Shown: positions 1-13,200 of the stretch, piece after piece
Position numbering within the stretch: the first letter of the stretch is position 1
How the letters are laid out: each line of letters begins with the position of its first letter
NCBI GenBank assembly: GCA_947044405.1
Contig: CAMRHE010000657.1
Location: 460,001-524,000, forward strand
Source: Leptodactylus fallax
Lineage: Eukaryota; Chordata; Amphibia; Anura; Leptodactylidae
DNA: 64,000 bases
Direction of reading: 5' to 3'
The notes under the pieces: model-generated
Seen by the model: only the letters and a program-made list of their open reading frames with translations
Databases searched by the model: none
What the model was told of the DNA's origin: nothing
Position numbers and translations under genes: made by a program

Positions 1-448
1 TGAACTGAAAAATATATCGAGCTTTTCACTTGCTGGGAATTTTTGGCTATTTTTATTTATTTAATGTTTTTTGACTTTACAATTGCTTTCCTGTGACAAT
101 TTTATAATTGCAGTACATTACATGAGCATTATTCTTATAAAAATATTCAGCAGCAGTATGTGAGCACCTGGTCAAAATTTGGATGTTAAAATGCATTATT
201 ATTACATTTATTACAGTCCTCTCCCTCCATATAGAAATTTTTGTGTTTGTTGGAAACCTGTATTCTAAGAATACAGCATGCTCTAGGTGACTATTGACAT
301 GATAGGTAAAAAGATCAAAATGCAAAGTGAACACTGATATAACTCTATATGGATAAATAATATAAATTGTTTCTGAAAATGTCTGACAGTGATAAAAAAA
401 AATAAAATATACAAAATACTCAAAATGGTATAATATATGATTCAGATA

Positions 449-492
<44 letters not shown>

Positions 493-1300
493 GCAGTATA
501 TCAACATATATATATATATGTATATATATACACACACACACACATTGTATTTATATATATATGTATCTCATATATTATATATAACATTGAACTGAACAAT
601 AGATTAACACAAAATCTATTTTTGCAGCTTGTGTTTTGATCTTTATTAATATTCATAATAATACAATAAAATATAATACACAAAAAACCCAAAAACCCAA
701 AAACCACCAAACACTTTATTCACATAATTTAACTATTACACCAAAAAGTGCAGACATTTGTGAACTTTTTTTTGCTCTTTGTGTTATATTTCTGTTCGTT
801 AGTTATAAAAACAACAAAAATATAGAAAAATTGCATAAAAACATTAATTTTAAATGGTCTCTTGTATGTTTCCATGCACTATGTAGTATGTGGAAGTATA
901 TTACAAAATATTAAATTAAGTATGAAAATCTCTATAAAAAATCATATTCATTGCACTGTCATTGGTAATATTGTAAAGAGTTGTGAAAATTCATAAACAG
1001 CTGTAAGTGGATTGTAATAGTACAGTATATAGTATATAAGTATACATAGTAATATATATATATATATATCATAATCATTACCAAACCGATCTATACTAAT
1101 ATTATATTTTTCATAAGTTCCACAATTAGTGACTTAATGATTGTTTATACTTAATGATTAGTATTTAATATTGTAGATGGTTCAATATATCGTACAATGA
1201 CCGGTCCCTATTGCAGTTTTACTAATACCTAAGTGTATATAAGTAAAAGTGTATATTTGTATCCAATATATGAAGGTAAAGGGTTAAACAGAGTCAGATG
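1..1300. other. AT-rich intergenic DNA, no gene recognised
   Basis: Very AT-rich sequence with many short A and T runs and no convincing exon. In human the next gene on this side of LAMP5 is PLCB4 on the same strand, so this could be 3' flanking or untranslated sequence of a PLCB4 orthologue. That is inference from synteny only; I see no PLCB4 coding sequence here. Confidence 0.4.
452..543. repeat. (TA)n / (CA)n compound microsatellite
   Basis: A long pure TA run (about 452-489) is followed by a short spacer, a second TA run and a CA run ending near 543. It is a simple repeat; the Tyr/Ile-rich open frame across it on the minus strand is an artefact. Confidence 0.95.
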
Positions 1301-2150
1301 TTTTCGTATTCGCTGACTTACTACATATTGAGCTCTGTCTCCCCAGACTCTGTAGAAACAGAAGTGTCAGCAAAGTACTAGAAACAATGGGGCCACATAT
1401 GGGCCTGCAGCATAGCTATGTTATATAGAGAAAACATTTCACGTAAGGTTTACTATATCACTATCGTGCTGTAGGATAACGCAGTTATAAGTGTAATTCT
1501 TACCAGACTTTCTTGTAGAAAAATTTCCTTTTTTTTATTACTGGAAACACAACTTGAAATTTTACCTGGAAAACAAAGTAAATGAAGTAAAAAGCCAGAA
1601 ATCTATGTCAGAAAGTTGGAGGTTTATCTTCCTTCTAATGATCCAAGTCTTCTGGATGGATAAGAAGTGGTGGCAATGAGTACAAGGTTCTCCAGGCGGG
1701 TTACTTGTGATATCTCCTGTATACCCCATCAGTGGAGATGACATGAGCTCCGTGCTGTTCTCATATTGGTGCCCTGGTCCACCTTTGTGTCCTTTCTTCT
1801 TTCCCGCCTTGTCTTGCTCTGTTCGCTGGCGGTCTTCTGTTCCCCACAGTCTGTGTAGACTGAGTCATAGCCCAGGATGTAAACTCTGCTTCATTGCTAC
1901 CTGCTCCCCCATTACAAGCATCCCTGAGCTACTGAGGCCAGCCCACATGTCATGTCCTCTGCCGAGCATTCACATGGGGATTTTCTGATAATTAATCACA
2001 CAGACATATATATGTGCTGGCCTGTACTGAGACTATCGACAGAAAGCCTAAGAAAAGCCTAAAAAACCTTCTAAATCCAGTCACAGTTAGTGATCTCTAA
2101 AGATCTGTGGGATAGGGCACAAACCATACAGAGTTTAGTGTATGATACTC
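1300..2150. other. Intergenic, nothing recognised
   Basis: Mixed-composition sequence without splice-bounded exons, known protein motifs or obvious repeats. Short open frames on both strands around 1562-1988 have no recognisable similarity. Confidence 0.5.
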
Positions 2151-4345
2151 ACAGATACAGATCCTAAAATATGCACAGTCACAGATACGATACATACATA
2201 TAGATGTGCACATAGATAGAGACATACAGACACTGTAACTACACGTATACTGTAAAGTTACACTGATAGATACACACTTGAGAGATTATAAAGAGATTAC
2301 ATATACACATACAGTATAGTGCAGTACACACATATAGTACATTACATACAGTATAGTACACATAAGCACATGCAGCATAGTACAGCAAATATATATACAG
2401 TACAGTACACATATACACATATAGTATAGTACAGAACATACATACACATAAAGTATATAGTACAGCACACATATACAGTATAGTACAGTGCACATATACA
2501 CCTACAGTATAGTACAAAATCATATAGACACATACGGCATAGAACAGCACACACACATACAGTATACTACAGTACACATAAACATATACAGTGTAGTACA
2601 GCACACACATACAGTATAGTACTGTACACATTTAAATATGCAGTATGGTACAGTATACATATACCATATAGCACAGTGCACATATACACAAACAGTATAG
2701 TACAGTGCACATATATACATACACTATAGTACAGCATACAAACATACAGTATTGTACAGTGCATATAGTCACATACAGTATAGTACAGTACATACATATA
2801 GTATAGTACAGTGCACATGTACATATACAGATTAGTACAAACACAGACACACAGTATAGTACATCACACACATGCAGCACAGTACAGTACACATATACAG
2901 TATAGTTAGTACAATACACATATACAGATACACTATAGTACAGGACACATGTATACACACAGTACAGTAAAGCATATACACATACAGTATATAGCAACAA
3001 GTATACTGTATATATAACATACACATACAGTATAGTACAATACACACATACAGTATAGTGCAGTACACATATACACATATAGTATAGTTCAGCACACATA
3101 TACAGTATAGTACAGCACACACAGTATAGTACACATATATGCATAGAGTATAGTACAGTGTACATATACACATACAGTATAGTACAATACACATATAGAC
3201 ATACAGTATAGTACAATACACACATACAGTATAGTGCAGTGCATATATACACATACAGTATAGTACAATACACATATAGACATACAGTATAGTACAATAC
3301 ACACATACAGTATAGTGCAGTGCACATATACACATACAGTATAGTACAATACACATATAGACATACAGTATAGTACAATACACACATACAGTATAGTACA
3401 GTGCACATATACACATACAGTATAGTACAATACACATATAGACATACAATATAGTACAATACACACATACAGTATAGTGCAGTGCACATATACACATACA
3501 GTATAGTACAATACACATATAGACATACAGTATAGTACAATACACACATACAGTATAGTACAGTGTACATATACACATACAGTATAGTACAATACACATA
3601 TAGACATACAGTATAGTACAATACACACATACAGTATAGTACAGTGCACATATACACATACAGTATAGTACAATACACATATAGACATACAGTATAGTAC
3701 AATACACACATACAGTATAGTACAGTGTACATATACACATACAGTATAGTACAATACACATATAGACATACAGTATAGTACAATACACACATACAGTATA
3801 GTGCAGTGCACATATACACATACAGTATAGTACAATACACATATAGACATACAGTATAGTACAGCACACACATACAGTATAGTGCAGTGCACATATACAC
3901 ATACAGTATAGTACAATACACATATAGACATACAGTATAGTACAATACACACATACAGTATAGTGCAGTGCACATATACACATACAGTATAGTACAATAC
4001 ACATATAGACATACAGTATAGTACAGCACACACATACAGTATAGTACACATATATACATAGAGTATAGTACAGTGCACATATATACATACAGTACAGTAT
4101 AGTACAATACACATATAGACATACAGTATAGTACATCACACATACAGTATAGTACACATATACACATACAGTATAGTTCAGCACACACACAGTACAGTAT
4201 AGTACAGTACTCACATACAGTATAGTACACATATATACATAGAGTATAGTACAGTGCACATATATACATACAGTACAGTATAGTACAATACACATATAGA
4301 CATACAGTATAGTACATCACACATACAGTATAGTACAGTACTCAC
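2150..4345. repeat. 2.2-kb minisatellite, 81-bp higher-order repeat
   Basis: The tract is built from variants of ACATACAGTATAGTACA plus CACATATACA spacers, 25-29 bp each. Between about 3150 and 4050 three monomers form a regular 81-bp unit repeated roughly eleven times, seen as alternating 'caatacacacatacag', 'gtgcagtgcacatatac' and 'caatacacatatagac' blocks. The flanks (2150-3100 and 4050-4345) are less regular. Because the period is divisible by three and the monomers lack stops on the minus strand, all three minus frames stay open for hundreds of codons (Tyr/Cys/Val/Leu-rich). I regard these frames as non-coding. Confidence 0.93.
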
Positions 4346-4399
4346 ATACATGCATTACAAACACAAATGTAAAGATACAAATCCATAGACATATTTATA

Positions 4400-4857
4400 T
4401 ACACTGGGGGGTGATTTATCATAAGGGGATTTTAAACCACATTTTTTGTGACAAATTTATTAAAATGTTTCACGCTGGTTTTTGTCGCAGTTCTCTAGGG
4501 TGGGGGGGATGGCAGAATTGACTATGGAGTCTTTTTTTGGTGCATTTGCTAAGCCCGGTTAGAAGTGGAGTGGGCTTGCATAAAAAAATTTCCAACTTTT
4601 TAAAAAGTCACAAATAATAAACCAGGCTTGAAACTATTCTCCGTGTGACCCATGTGAAATATTGCAGGACAGTTTTGTAAAAAGGTGCAGTAGGTGCAAA
4701 TCAATATAGAAGTGGAGCATGGCGGTAATACATTTGGTGCAAGGTACAAAAAAGTCACAAATACCCCTGAAATATGTCACAATTCTAGACAACTCATTGG
4801 CAAGGGGCAGAACAAATTGTAGCTATCATAAGAAAAGAAAGCAACAGATCCCGTACA
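4400..4857. other. Intergenic, possibly an old dispersed repeat
   Basis: Contains a 'gtgatttatcataa' motif that recurs at about 61711 near another repeat-like stretch. No gene is visible. Confidence 0.35.
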
Positions 4858-5170
4858 TGTGAGATGTGGTGGAAGGTTTCATGGATTGAGGAGTCCAAAT
4901 GTCACATTATTTTGTGGTAATAGAAGGCAAAATGTACTACGGCTACACAATGAAAGAATCCTCGAACCGTGTCTACTGCCATCAGTGAGGAATGATGGAA
5001 GATCAGGGCAAGTTTGGGGATGGATTGTAATATCTGGAGCCGAAATAAAAATAGCCCAGTTATCACACAAAGACGTCAGACTAGTCTCCAGAGCCAACCC
5101 AGCTACATCATTGAATATGTTTGGCCTATGCTTCATGGGCATACCTAGAGGGGTTTACCAGCTCCCAAAG
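4858..5170 (+). pseudogene. Decayed Tc1/mariner transposase fragment
   Basis: The conceptual translation around 4915-5040 contains GNRRQNVLR, then ERILEPCLLPSVRNDGRSG and VWGW. These follow the Tc1 transposase order G-NRR-x-VRR, ER-x4-C-x2-PSVKHGGGS and VMVWGC, the region between the second and third catalytic acidic residues. An upstream frame reads WIEESK, matching the usual W-(T/S)DESK motif, so at least one frameshift separates the parts. There are no terminal inverted repeats and no complete frame, so it is a dead fossil. Family assignment rests on motif order only. Confidence 0.55.
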
Positions 5171-5433
5171 CCCCATGGTTAAGCAGTTTATGTTAGGTAT
5201 ATGAAAAAATTCTGTATTTTTTTACTAGGGGAAAACCAGTACCTACTGATTTATTATTGAGTTCAATGGGAGCGCCTTCTAGTGGCAGCTGTGTGCAGAT
5301 ACAAGGTTATTGTTTACCATTAACCCCTTCAGTATCCTAAATCATAGGATAATAAGCCATGAAAGTAGATCACTATATACAGCACTTTAAAAACTAAATC
5401 AGATATCCAAGGTTATTCATTTATTTATTGGTC

Positions 5434-5434
5434 A

Positions 5435-5476
<42 letters not shown>
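5434..5476. repeat. (AT)n microsatellite
   Basis: A pure AT dinucleotide run of about 40 bp. Confidence 0.95.
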
Positions 5477-5482
<6 letters not shown>

Positions 5483-5829
5483 TAGAAAATAATAAATATT
5501 ATTAACCCACATCTTTCCTAAATCCTATGCAAAATGTATGTATTAAGTCCTTCATCATCCTACCATCCTTCATCATCTGAACGGTCACTGAACATAGGTG
5601 TGACCCTAGCTTTACTCAGTATTTGCTCACTGATCATGAGAATTGGGATACTTCACGACCCAGTTTTAATGGAGCAAAAAGTCAAAAATATGCTTCGCCA
5701 CTCGATTCATTTCAAACGGAACCACCAAAGATAACCGAGGGCTATGTACTCTGAAAAATGGCAGCCAAGTGCTTATAGAAATTTTCCACGTCATTCTCAG
5801 CTGTGATCATACATTTGTGCCTGTATTCA

Positions 5830-6540
5830 ATATAGAATACAGTATAAACTTATCACCCTCATCCACAAGGCTCTCCATAATGCTGCACCTCCATACTTTT
5901 CCTCCCTCATCTCTGTGTATCGCCCAACCCGTACTCTCTGTTCACTCAATGACCTAAGACTAACATCCTCTATTATCAGAACCTCCCACGCTCGTATACA
6001 AGACTTCTCCCGAGTTGCACCACTTCTCTGGAATGCTCTATCCCAGACTATCAGATTAACCCCCAATTTCCACAGCTTCAAACGTAAACTAAAGACACAT
6101 CTTTTCAGACAGGCCTATCACAACTCCTAATGTAAACCCTTCCGTAGTTAGAATCCCAAAACGTACCCTCCTCTGTTCACGCTCCCGCATTACCTCACAG
6201 GATATGATGCCGTATCAGACTAACTTTATATGTCCAGGCACCATCTGCACGTTAAAGGACACGACTGGTGACGGCTCATACAGTTTTATATATGTGTAAT
6301 GACAGTAACCTCTATTACAGAATTGTCTGACCATTGTATAAGCAATGCTACGTCTGTTGCCGCCCCTGCTACCTCCTGTGTCACCCCCTCTACCTCATAG
6401 ATTGTAAGCTCTTGCGAGCAGGGCCTTCAGTCCCAGTTTGCGAATTGACTATTACTTTGTAATGTATATTTTTTTGTCAGTACTTCAACCCTACAAATTG
6501 TACAGTGCTGCGGAATATGTTGGCGCTATATAAATAAAAA

Positions 6541-6583
<43 letters not shown>

Positions 6584-6584
6584 G
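5830..6584 (+). mobile_element. 3' end of an L2-like non-LTR retrotransposon
   Basis: The translation starts with YKLITLIHKALHNAAPPYF, the reverse transcriptase C-terminal motif of L2/CR1-type LINEs. After a one-base frame change it continues with RVAPLLWNALSQTIRL and FHSFKRKLKTHLFRQAY, the typical last residues of L2-like ORF2. A 3' UTR follows with 'attgtaagctcttgcgagca' and 'ggcgctatataaataaa', then an (ATT)n tail at 6541-6584. The element is strongly 5' truncated and frame-shifted, so it is inactive. Related tails occur near 26940-27070, 32280 and 45990. Confidence 0.8.
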
Positions 6585-8450
6585 TGCCTGTGTGCCAGCC
6601 ACAGTAGTGCCAGCACAAAAATATCTGTCACAATGGTTCCCTATACTCACTACAGTGTATATTGTCAGCCAGAAAACCTCTAAATAACAGTAGCCATGAT
6701 AATACCCCTATAATAGTGCCAACAGTTCTTCTATAATACAACATACCTACCATATTTACCATCCTGTGCCCCTTTGTTCTACTAATAGGAATTTATGGTA
6801 CATTTTAGATAACAGCTGGTGGTCGGTCACATGCCTAAAAATATCTCTCCTATGATTGATTTTTATTTCCATCTGGACAGATACAGATGTCTACACCTTT
6901 ACTTCACTGTGAATTTTGTCAAAATGGTTTTCTGGGTTAAAGATATTGATCATGATCTATCCTTAGGAGAATTCGTCTACATCAGATTGTGGGGTTCGGA
7001 GACTCTGTGTACAGCAACTTCCAGAAATAGCATACAGAACAGAGCAAGGCTTTGTTGTCATTGTAGTGGCAAAGCCAAGTCCCTGCAGTTCAACTCCTAT
7101 TGAAGTGAATGAGAGTTAAGCTGCAGTTACCCAGCACTGCGACTATGCAGAGAATGGAGATGTGCGGTTCCAGTGCGGTGGATACTGTGAACAGCTGATC
7201 GGAGGGGGTGCAGGTTATTTGATGTTTTTCTAAAATATAAGTCATGCTAAAGATAGACCATCAATATATTTTTAACCCAGAAAACTTTAAAACGCTAATA
7301 TCCTGAGACTAATTCAGTACATTATTGAGATATAATAGTAAAACCATTGACGTCCTGTAATTCACATCATAACCACTGGGTGGCCACATATTGACACACA
7401 TAGAATATACATAACATAACAGAGTATGGCAAAATTAGATTTTTTTTTTCCAAAGCTGGTCATGCTTGTCGAACCAAGAGGTAAGGAAGGGCACATCCCT
7501 ATGGGGATAAAGGCTGCTTTCCCACTCAATGTAAGATGCTTATTGTTGTGGCAACCATAAATCATGTCATATAGAGCACAATGAATTCCCCTAATCTCAA
7601 CATAATGGCACATTACAGATGTAAAAATCATGAGGTTATGGTATAAGTATATGTATAAACAGCACTGCAGCTGTATACTGTAATATTCCCAGCAAGGTTC
7701 AGGATGTATTCATGTGAGGAGGAAACACAAACACTAAATCTAAGGAAGATACACAAGGTATAGCACTATGTGATAACACGTTTTTGCCTATACAAATAGG
7801 TATTGCTTTTTTGTAAGTAAGGAAGGGGTCAATTGGTATCTTGGGGGAAAGCAGAGAAACCATGATGCAGTGAAGTGAAGGCTGATGAATTAGTTACCAG
7901 ATCATTAGGCAGCAGGAATCACAATATCCAATCGCCAATTGCCAAATGATATATTGTGTGCAAGTGATAGCAAAAAATAAAAGAGCCTAGTAAAAGCATC
8001 AGTGGTAGTACACCTCCACAGACATCCCTGCAGAACAATCCTGCTGGTTGTGTAGATCTTCACTGCCACCTTGCATATGGGGGCGTTAGTCTAACTTATC
8101 ATCTTCTCCCTTTTGCAGAAATGCGGGCTTTGCTCCTGTGATATGTGGTAAGTACTGAGTTCTTTGCATAAATCCAAATTCATTTCTGTGCTTGAGTAAC
8201 TAAAAGCATGACTAAGATCTATACCTGTGAGTCATTCCCATCATCTGACTCATTCTCATCATATAGACCCCATACAGGGCTCTCACCAGCTGACACATTC
8301 AGATGCACTGAATACTAGTGTACTCTATGTCCCTCTATGATTCACAGCTTATTGTCAGCAATGGACAATGGCAGTAGTCAGGAAAGCATGTGATGATGTA
8401 GATGTTGTGTGAGGTTAAGACACAGGGGGTTACACTAATCTCCCTTTACA
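6585..8450. other. Intergenic, upstream of LAMP5, with a dispersed repeat
   Basis: No coding exon recognised. The segment 7366-7510 shares 'cataaccactgggtggcca' and 'ggtaaggaa(a/g)ggcacat' with 19256-19415, so both are copies of one dispersed repeat family that I cannot name. The rest is unremarkable. Confidence 0.5.
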
Positions 8451-8454
8451 TGTT

Positions 8455-9960
8455 CCCTTGGCTTGCAGAGGAGATCTGTGCTTGCTGCTCTGAGTTTCAG
8501 CACCTCGGACAGAGAGCAGCTGTCTATGTGGATGTCTCAGCACCTTGGACAGCGATCACTTGCAGATATACAGAACGGACCTCTTTTAGCTGCTTAACCT
8601 TCTTCAGTAGTTGATCTGCCCTCACTTGTGTAATCTTCATCAGCACCTTGGACAGTGATCAGTTGTATCTCTAGAGATCTGCCCGTCTTCAACACCTTGG
8701 ACTGTGATCATTTCTGCCTATAGGATCTAACCTTCTTCAGCACCTTGGACTGTGATCACTTGTATCCATAGGGATCTAACCTTCTTCAGCACCTTGGACT
8801 GTGATCGTTTATGTTTATAGGATCTGACCTTCTTGAGCACTTTGGACAGTGTTCATTTGTCTCTATAGGGATCTAACCTTCTTCAGCACCCTGGACTCTG
8901 ATCATTTATATCTATAGAGATCTAACCTTCTTCAGAGGCTTGTTCAGAGGCAGCTGCATCTATAGAGACATAACCTTCTTCAGAAGCTTCTACAGACAAC
9001 TTCATCTATAGAAATCTAGACTTCTTCAGAAGATTGTAAAGATAACTATATCTATAGTGATCAATAAAACTGTATCTATAAAGATCTAACATTCTTCAGA
9101 AAAATTGGACAGTGATTACTTTTGCTGATAAGGATCTAACTTACTGCACTGATTGTTTCTAGATAGTGCTAACATTTTTCATCAGACTGGAATTTGATCA
9201 TTTGTATCTATAAAGATCAAAAGTCAAGGGGTTCAGCACCTTGGACCTAGATCACCTGTGTATATGGAGATATAACCATAACCTATAAATATAGAGATCT
9301 AACTTTTTTCAGCACCTTGGACAGTGGTCATATGTATCTCTAGAGATCTAACCTTCTTCAGCACCTCGGACAGTGGTCATATATATCTCTAGAGATCTAA
9401 CCTTCTTCAGCACTTTGGGCATTGATCATATGTGTCTATAGAGATCTATTCTCCAGCACCTTGGACAGTGATCCTATATATCTATAGATATCTAACCTTG
9501 TTTAGAAGCTTGTACAGAGATCACTTATATGCATAGAGATCTAACCCAGCACCTTGTGGTTATTTGGTGTACAATTCTATAGAAATCTAACCTACTTCAG
9601 AACCTTGGACAGTGACCTTAAGTATTTATAGAGATCTCTTCTTTAGCACCTTGGACAGTGATCAAATGTATCTCTAGAGATCTAACCCAGCACCATACAC
9701 AGTGATTACTTGGTGTACAATTCTATCGAGATCTAATCTTCTTCAGCACCTCGGACACTGATGATATGTATCTATACATATCTAACCTTGCTCAGAAGCT
9801 TGTACAGAGATCACTTATGTGCATAGAGATCTAACATTCTTCATGAGTTTGTCTTTGTAGCTATAGAGATTTAATCCTGCACTTTACAGAGTAATTGCTG
9901 TAGATTTCTATAGAGATCTAACCATTTTTAACACCTTCTGTAGAGGCTTCCCTAGTTTTT
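8455..9960. repeat. ~50-bp-unit minisatellite abutting LAMP5
   Basis: Degenerate tandem units of about 48-57 bp built on 'ttcttcagcaccttggacag', 'tgatcatttgtatctatag' and 'agatctaacc'. Roughly 25-30 units fill 1.5 kb and stop about 190 bp before the LAMP5 start codon. Some units are recombined in blocks: 'acccagcacc' variants at 9541 and 9684, 'cagaagcttgtacagagatc' variants at 9502 and 9795. The array lies where the promoter and 5' UTR of LAMP5 should be. Confidence 0.9.
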
Positions 9961-10146
9961 GGACTGCAGTCCTGCACCTATGTGAATCCATAGTCACTTC
10001 AGCAATTACTTTTTGCCTGTAGAGATCCAAGTGAATCACGTTGGAAACTGTATAAGACTGAGGGCTGGATGATTCAGTGCTAGCACTGCGCAGTACACAA
10101 CCTGCTTCTACAGGATAACTATCAACTGCAAAAAGTCTTTGCAAGC

Positions 10147-10204
10147 ATGGATTTCTGTCTCTCCACTCAGGTCCTGGGACTGCACCTACTCCTTCTCCTA
10201 GCAT
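10147..10204 (+). CDS. LAMP5: LAMP5 coding exon 1 (signal peptide)
   Basis: Starts ATG GAT TTC and encodes a Leu-rich signal sequence (GLHLLLLAC). The donor is T|GTAAGT, phase 1. Upstream in-exon sequence is 5' UTR; its start is not determined. Confidence 0.92.
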
Positions 10205-13200
10205 GTAAGTGCTCATATTCAATTCAACTAGGGGTCTAGCTATCGATGTACTGTACTAAGCATAGCATTAGACTGATAGTAGCACCATGTGTAATGTAGT
10301 AAGGTATGCAGCAAGGTCTGTGATAAGACTGCAGTGTGTGCTGTAGCAGGAGCTGAATGATGTTTCTTCTTTGTTCCACAGACATTATTGGTCCTAACAT
10401 GGCAGAACAAGAAGTTGAGAATCTCTCAGGGCTATCTAGTAACCCTGACAAAAATATCTTTGCCATTCGAGAAAATGGGACAACCTGTCTTATGGCAGAG
10501 TTCTCAGCAAGGATCCTTGTTCCCTATGAGGTGCCCTCCAGTAATGAAGTAGATGTAAGTGGTCTAGTATTATCTAGTAGGGTATAGTAGCAATAACTAT
10601 TTAGTGTCCTAAATGAGGAGTGTAAGTAATGGATTTATAAACTTTTCTTTTGTTTATTTACAAGGGCAGTAAATGAATGGGTTAACTAAACCACTTAAGG
10701 GTTATGTTTGGATTCCTAATAGTAACAGAATCATCTGTGAAGATATATTAATATATAAAACTACCAAGTGGTATATTATATAGGAGTAGTACACAGTAAT
10801 GTATATTTAAGTGAGTTGTGCACTATAGCATGATGATGGTGATGGTGATGATGATAATGATGATGGTGATGATGATGATGATGATGATGGTTTATCTGTT
10901 TTAGTGGAATGTGGAGGAATCTAATATCCAGCTACCCAGAGATACAGAGATAAAGGGGAAATGCTGGAATAATGAGTCTGAACTGCATCTGACATGGGGA
11001 GACAAATCGTATACACTGAAATTATTCTTTATCAAGGTAACTCAGACAGTCCATGAAATATTATTATATGACTATCAATTGCCATAGATTATTCTATAAA
11101 CCCAGGCACTGCATTTACATGTAATATTGTCAGAATCATTTCTCTACAAGCAGTTTACTGATGTAGCAGAGTCGAGTTTGTCAGCTGGGGTTATCATTTG
11201 GATCAGAGCAAATTGATATGGTGCTAAATGCAGCTAAATCTATAGTATAGTTATCATGTTGTACAAAAAAGAACATATATATGACGATAGCTCTGCTACA
11301 TCTAGTACATTATTCACCGCAACCAGTCAATGTTACAAATTAATGTTCTGTAATTTGAGTGGTTGGACATGTGCTGACTATTAATATCAAAAGGTTCAGC
11401 AAAGATTTATCTCATAGGATGGACAAGAAACCAAATCCAGTGGAAGAAGCTGGAAAATGAATAAAATTCAGTTCATATATGACTTATCCGACCGCACAAA
11501 CTTCAAAAGTGGTGCAAGACGTGAGTATCTGCAGTCACTGCGGCATACGCTATCATTTTCATTGTCCATACTCCAATCACGATTGTCTACTCTAGCACAG
11601 CAAGGGACCAGGAGCGTGCTGCATTGTACTTCCTATATCTAGTGTAATGTGGCCTGAGAACAAGGGAAAGGAACCTCTTATATGTGAAAACCCACAATTT
11701 CTGTATTATGTACAGAAGAGTAAATAAGGGACTCCAATGTGGTCAGAGGAGAAGGATCTGCAGTAGCTGAGTCATTTTGTTCAGTTGACTGCGGATGTGC
11801 CACCAACAGATGTTCATCCAATGCTGAGTACATCGCTTGCTTTCCTGCCCCAAGCGCTCCCATCTGGGTCTTGTTTCTATAGTACACATTATACTGGAAG
11901 ACAAAGAAATGCACAATTTCTAAATAAGAGTAATAGCACCTAAAAATAATATTAGCATGTAAGGCATAACATTAGGTAGCTATAGGGGGTAATCTCAAGG
12001 GCCTGGTCTCCATTGAAAATTGGTAACAACCCCCATGTACCACATGCCATTTTGAATAGTGGTATCCCTTTATCATAATCATTATTATAATAATCTTTAT
12101 AGTAACATAGTAAACAGCACTGTTATACAGGGCCCTGCTCACAAGCATTGGATTGGCCCACAGGTGAACAGCTGAATCCGCCTGTGGGCTCAGGCACAGC
12201 ACACTCATTGTAATCTATGCAGATACTCATCATTAAACATCTCAACCAGGCTATGCATCACTATACTGGGTAAATTTTTTACAAAACAACCCGGCTTATT
12301 TTTATATACTGTAGACACAATATCTGAGATGACATCTAGGTGCAAAGTCAGGCCAACCAGTATCCTTCCTCCCTGGGCCCCATCTTCTCAATCACACTGC
12401 AGGGGCCCAAAAACCAACCACCCTGGACCATCTTGCTGCTTCCTGAGGTCTGTTTTGTGGACACATACACGCAGCTCACAGAGCTGAAAGGGCCTTAGTT
12501 CCAGTCAAGAGCCAGGCAGCAGCTACTGACAGGACCCCAGGACAGAAACAACCATAGGCAAGGGCTAGACAGAAAGATACTGGAAAATAAATTTATGTTG
12601 GCAACATTTTACAAATTTATGAACAAATGTCAGTTTTTTTTGCATACAGTTTTATAGTGGGCCCCAGGCAACTGAGTCCAACACTGATCACAAGAGCTTA
12701 TCGTCTATGAGGAAATAGGGTTAATACAAGATGTAACAGTGCCTTAACTGGATAATGGTCCAGTCCTCTGTTAAGTCATGAGGTTCCGATGAAAAATACT
12801 GGTGAAAGGAAAAGAGTCAATTTATGAAATGTGATAGGCCTGATATGTTTTAGGACACACGTAAAACTGTGGATGGGGAGAATCATTTTGATTTTCCAGG
12901 GTAATGCATTTCAGAGAGCTGCTGCAGCACAAGAGCAGTCATGGAGATGGAAGTCATGAGGATGCTGATCTTATTGTCAGAGCTCTGGGTAGGGTGGTCA
13001 GTCACAGGGTAGAGGCATCAGTGTAGAGGTTGGACAGAAAGATGAGCCTAGCATGATCCATTCATGATAGATTGGAGATGTGAGAGATCGGAAAGGAGAA
13101 AACAGATTCGTGGTGAGTTACGGTAGTCAAGACAACAGTGAGTCAGAGCAACATTAAGAGATTTGCCTGTTTCCACAATTTAAAAAAAATGGCATGACCA

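Noticed and set aside
2239..4320. Minus-strand open frames of up to 562 codons (Tyr/Cys/Val/Leu-rich)
   Set aside because: They are the translation of a stop-free tandem repeat, open in all three frames at once, with no splice or start context.
6819..7103. 94-codon open frame
   Set aside because: No splice context or motifs; overlaps repeat-like 'aactcctattgaagtgaatg' sequence common in amphibian dispersed repeats.
1..8400. PLCB4 terminal exons, expected from human synteny
   Set aside because: No PLCB4 coding text recognised; the gene may end before the window.
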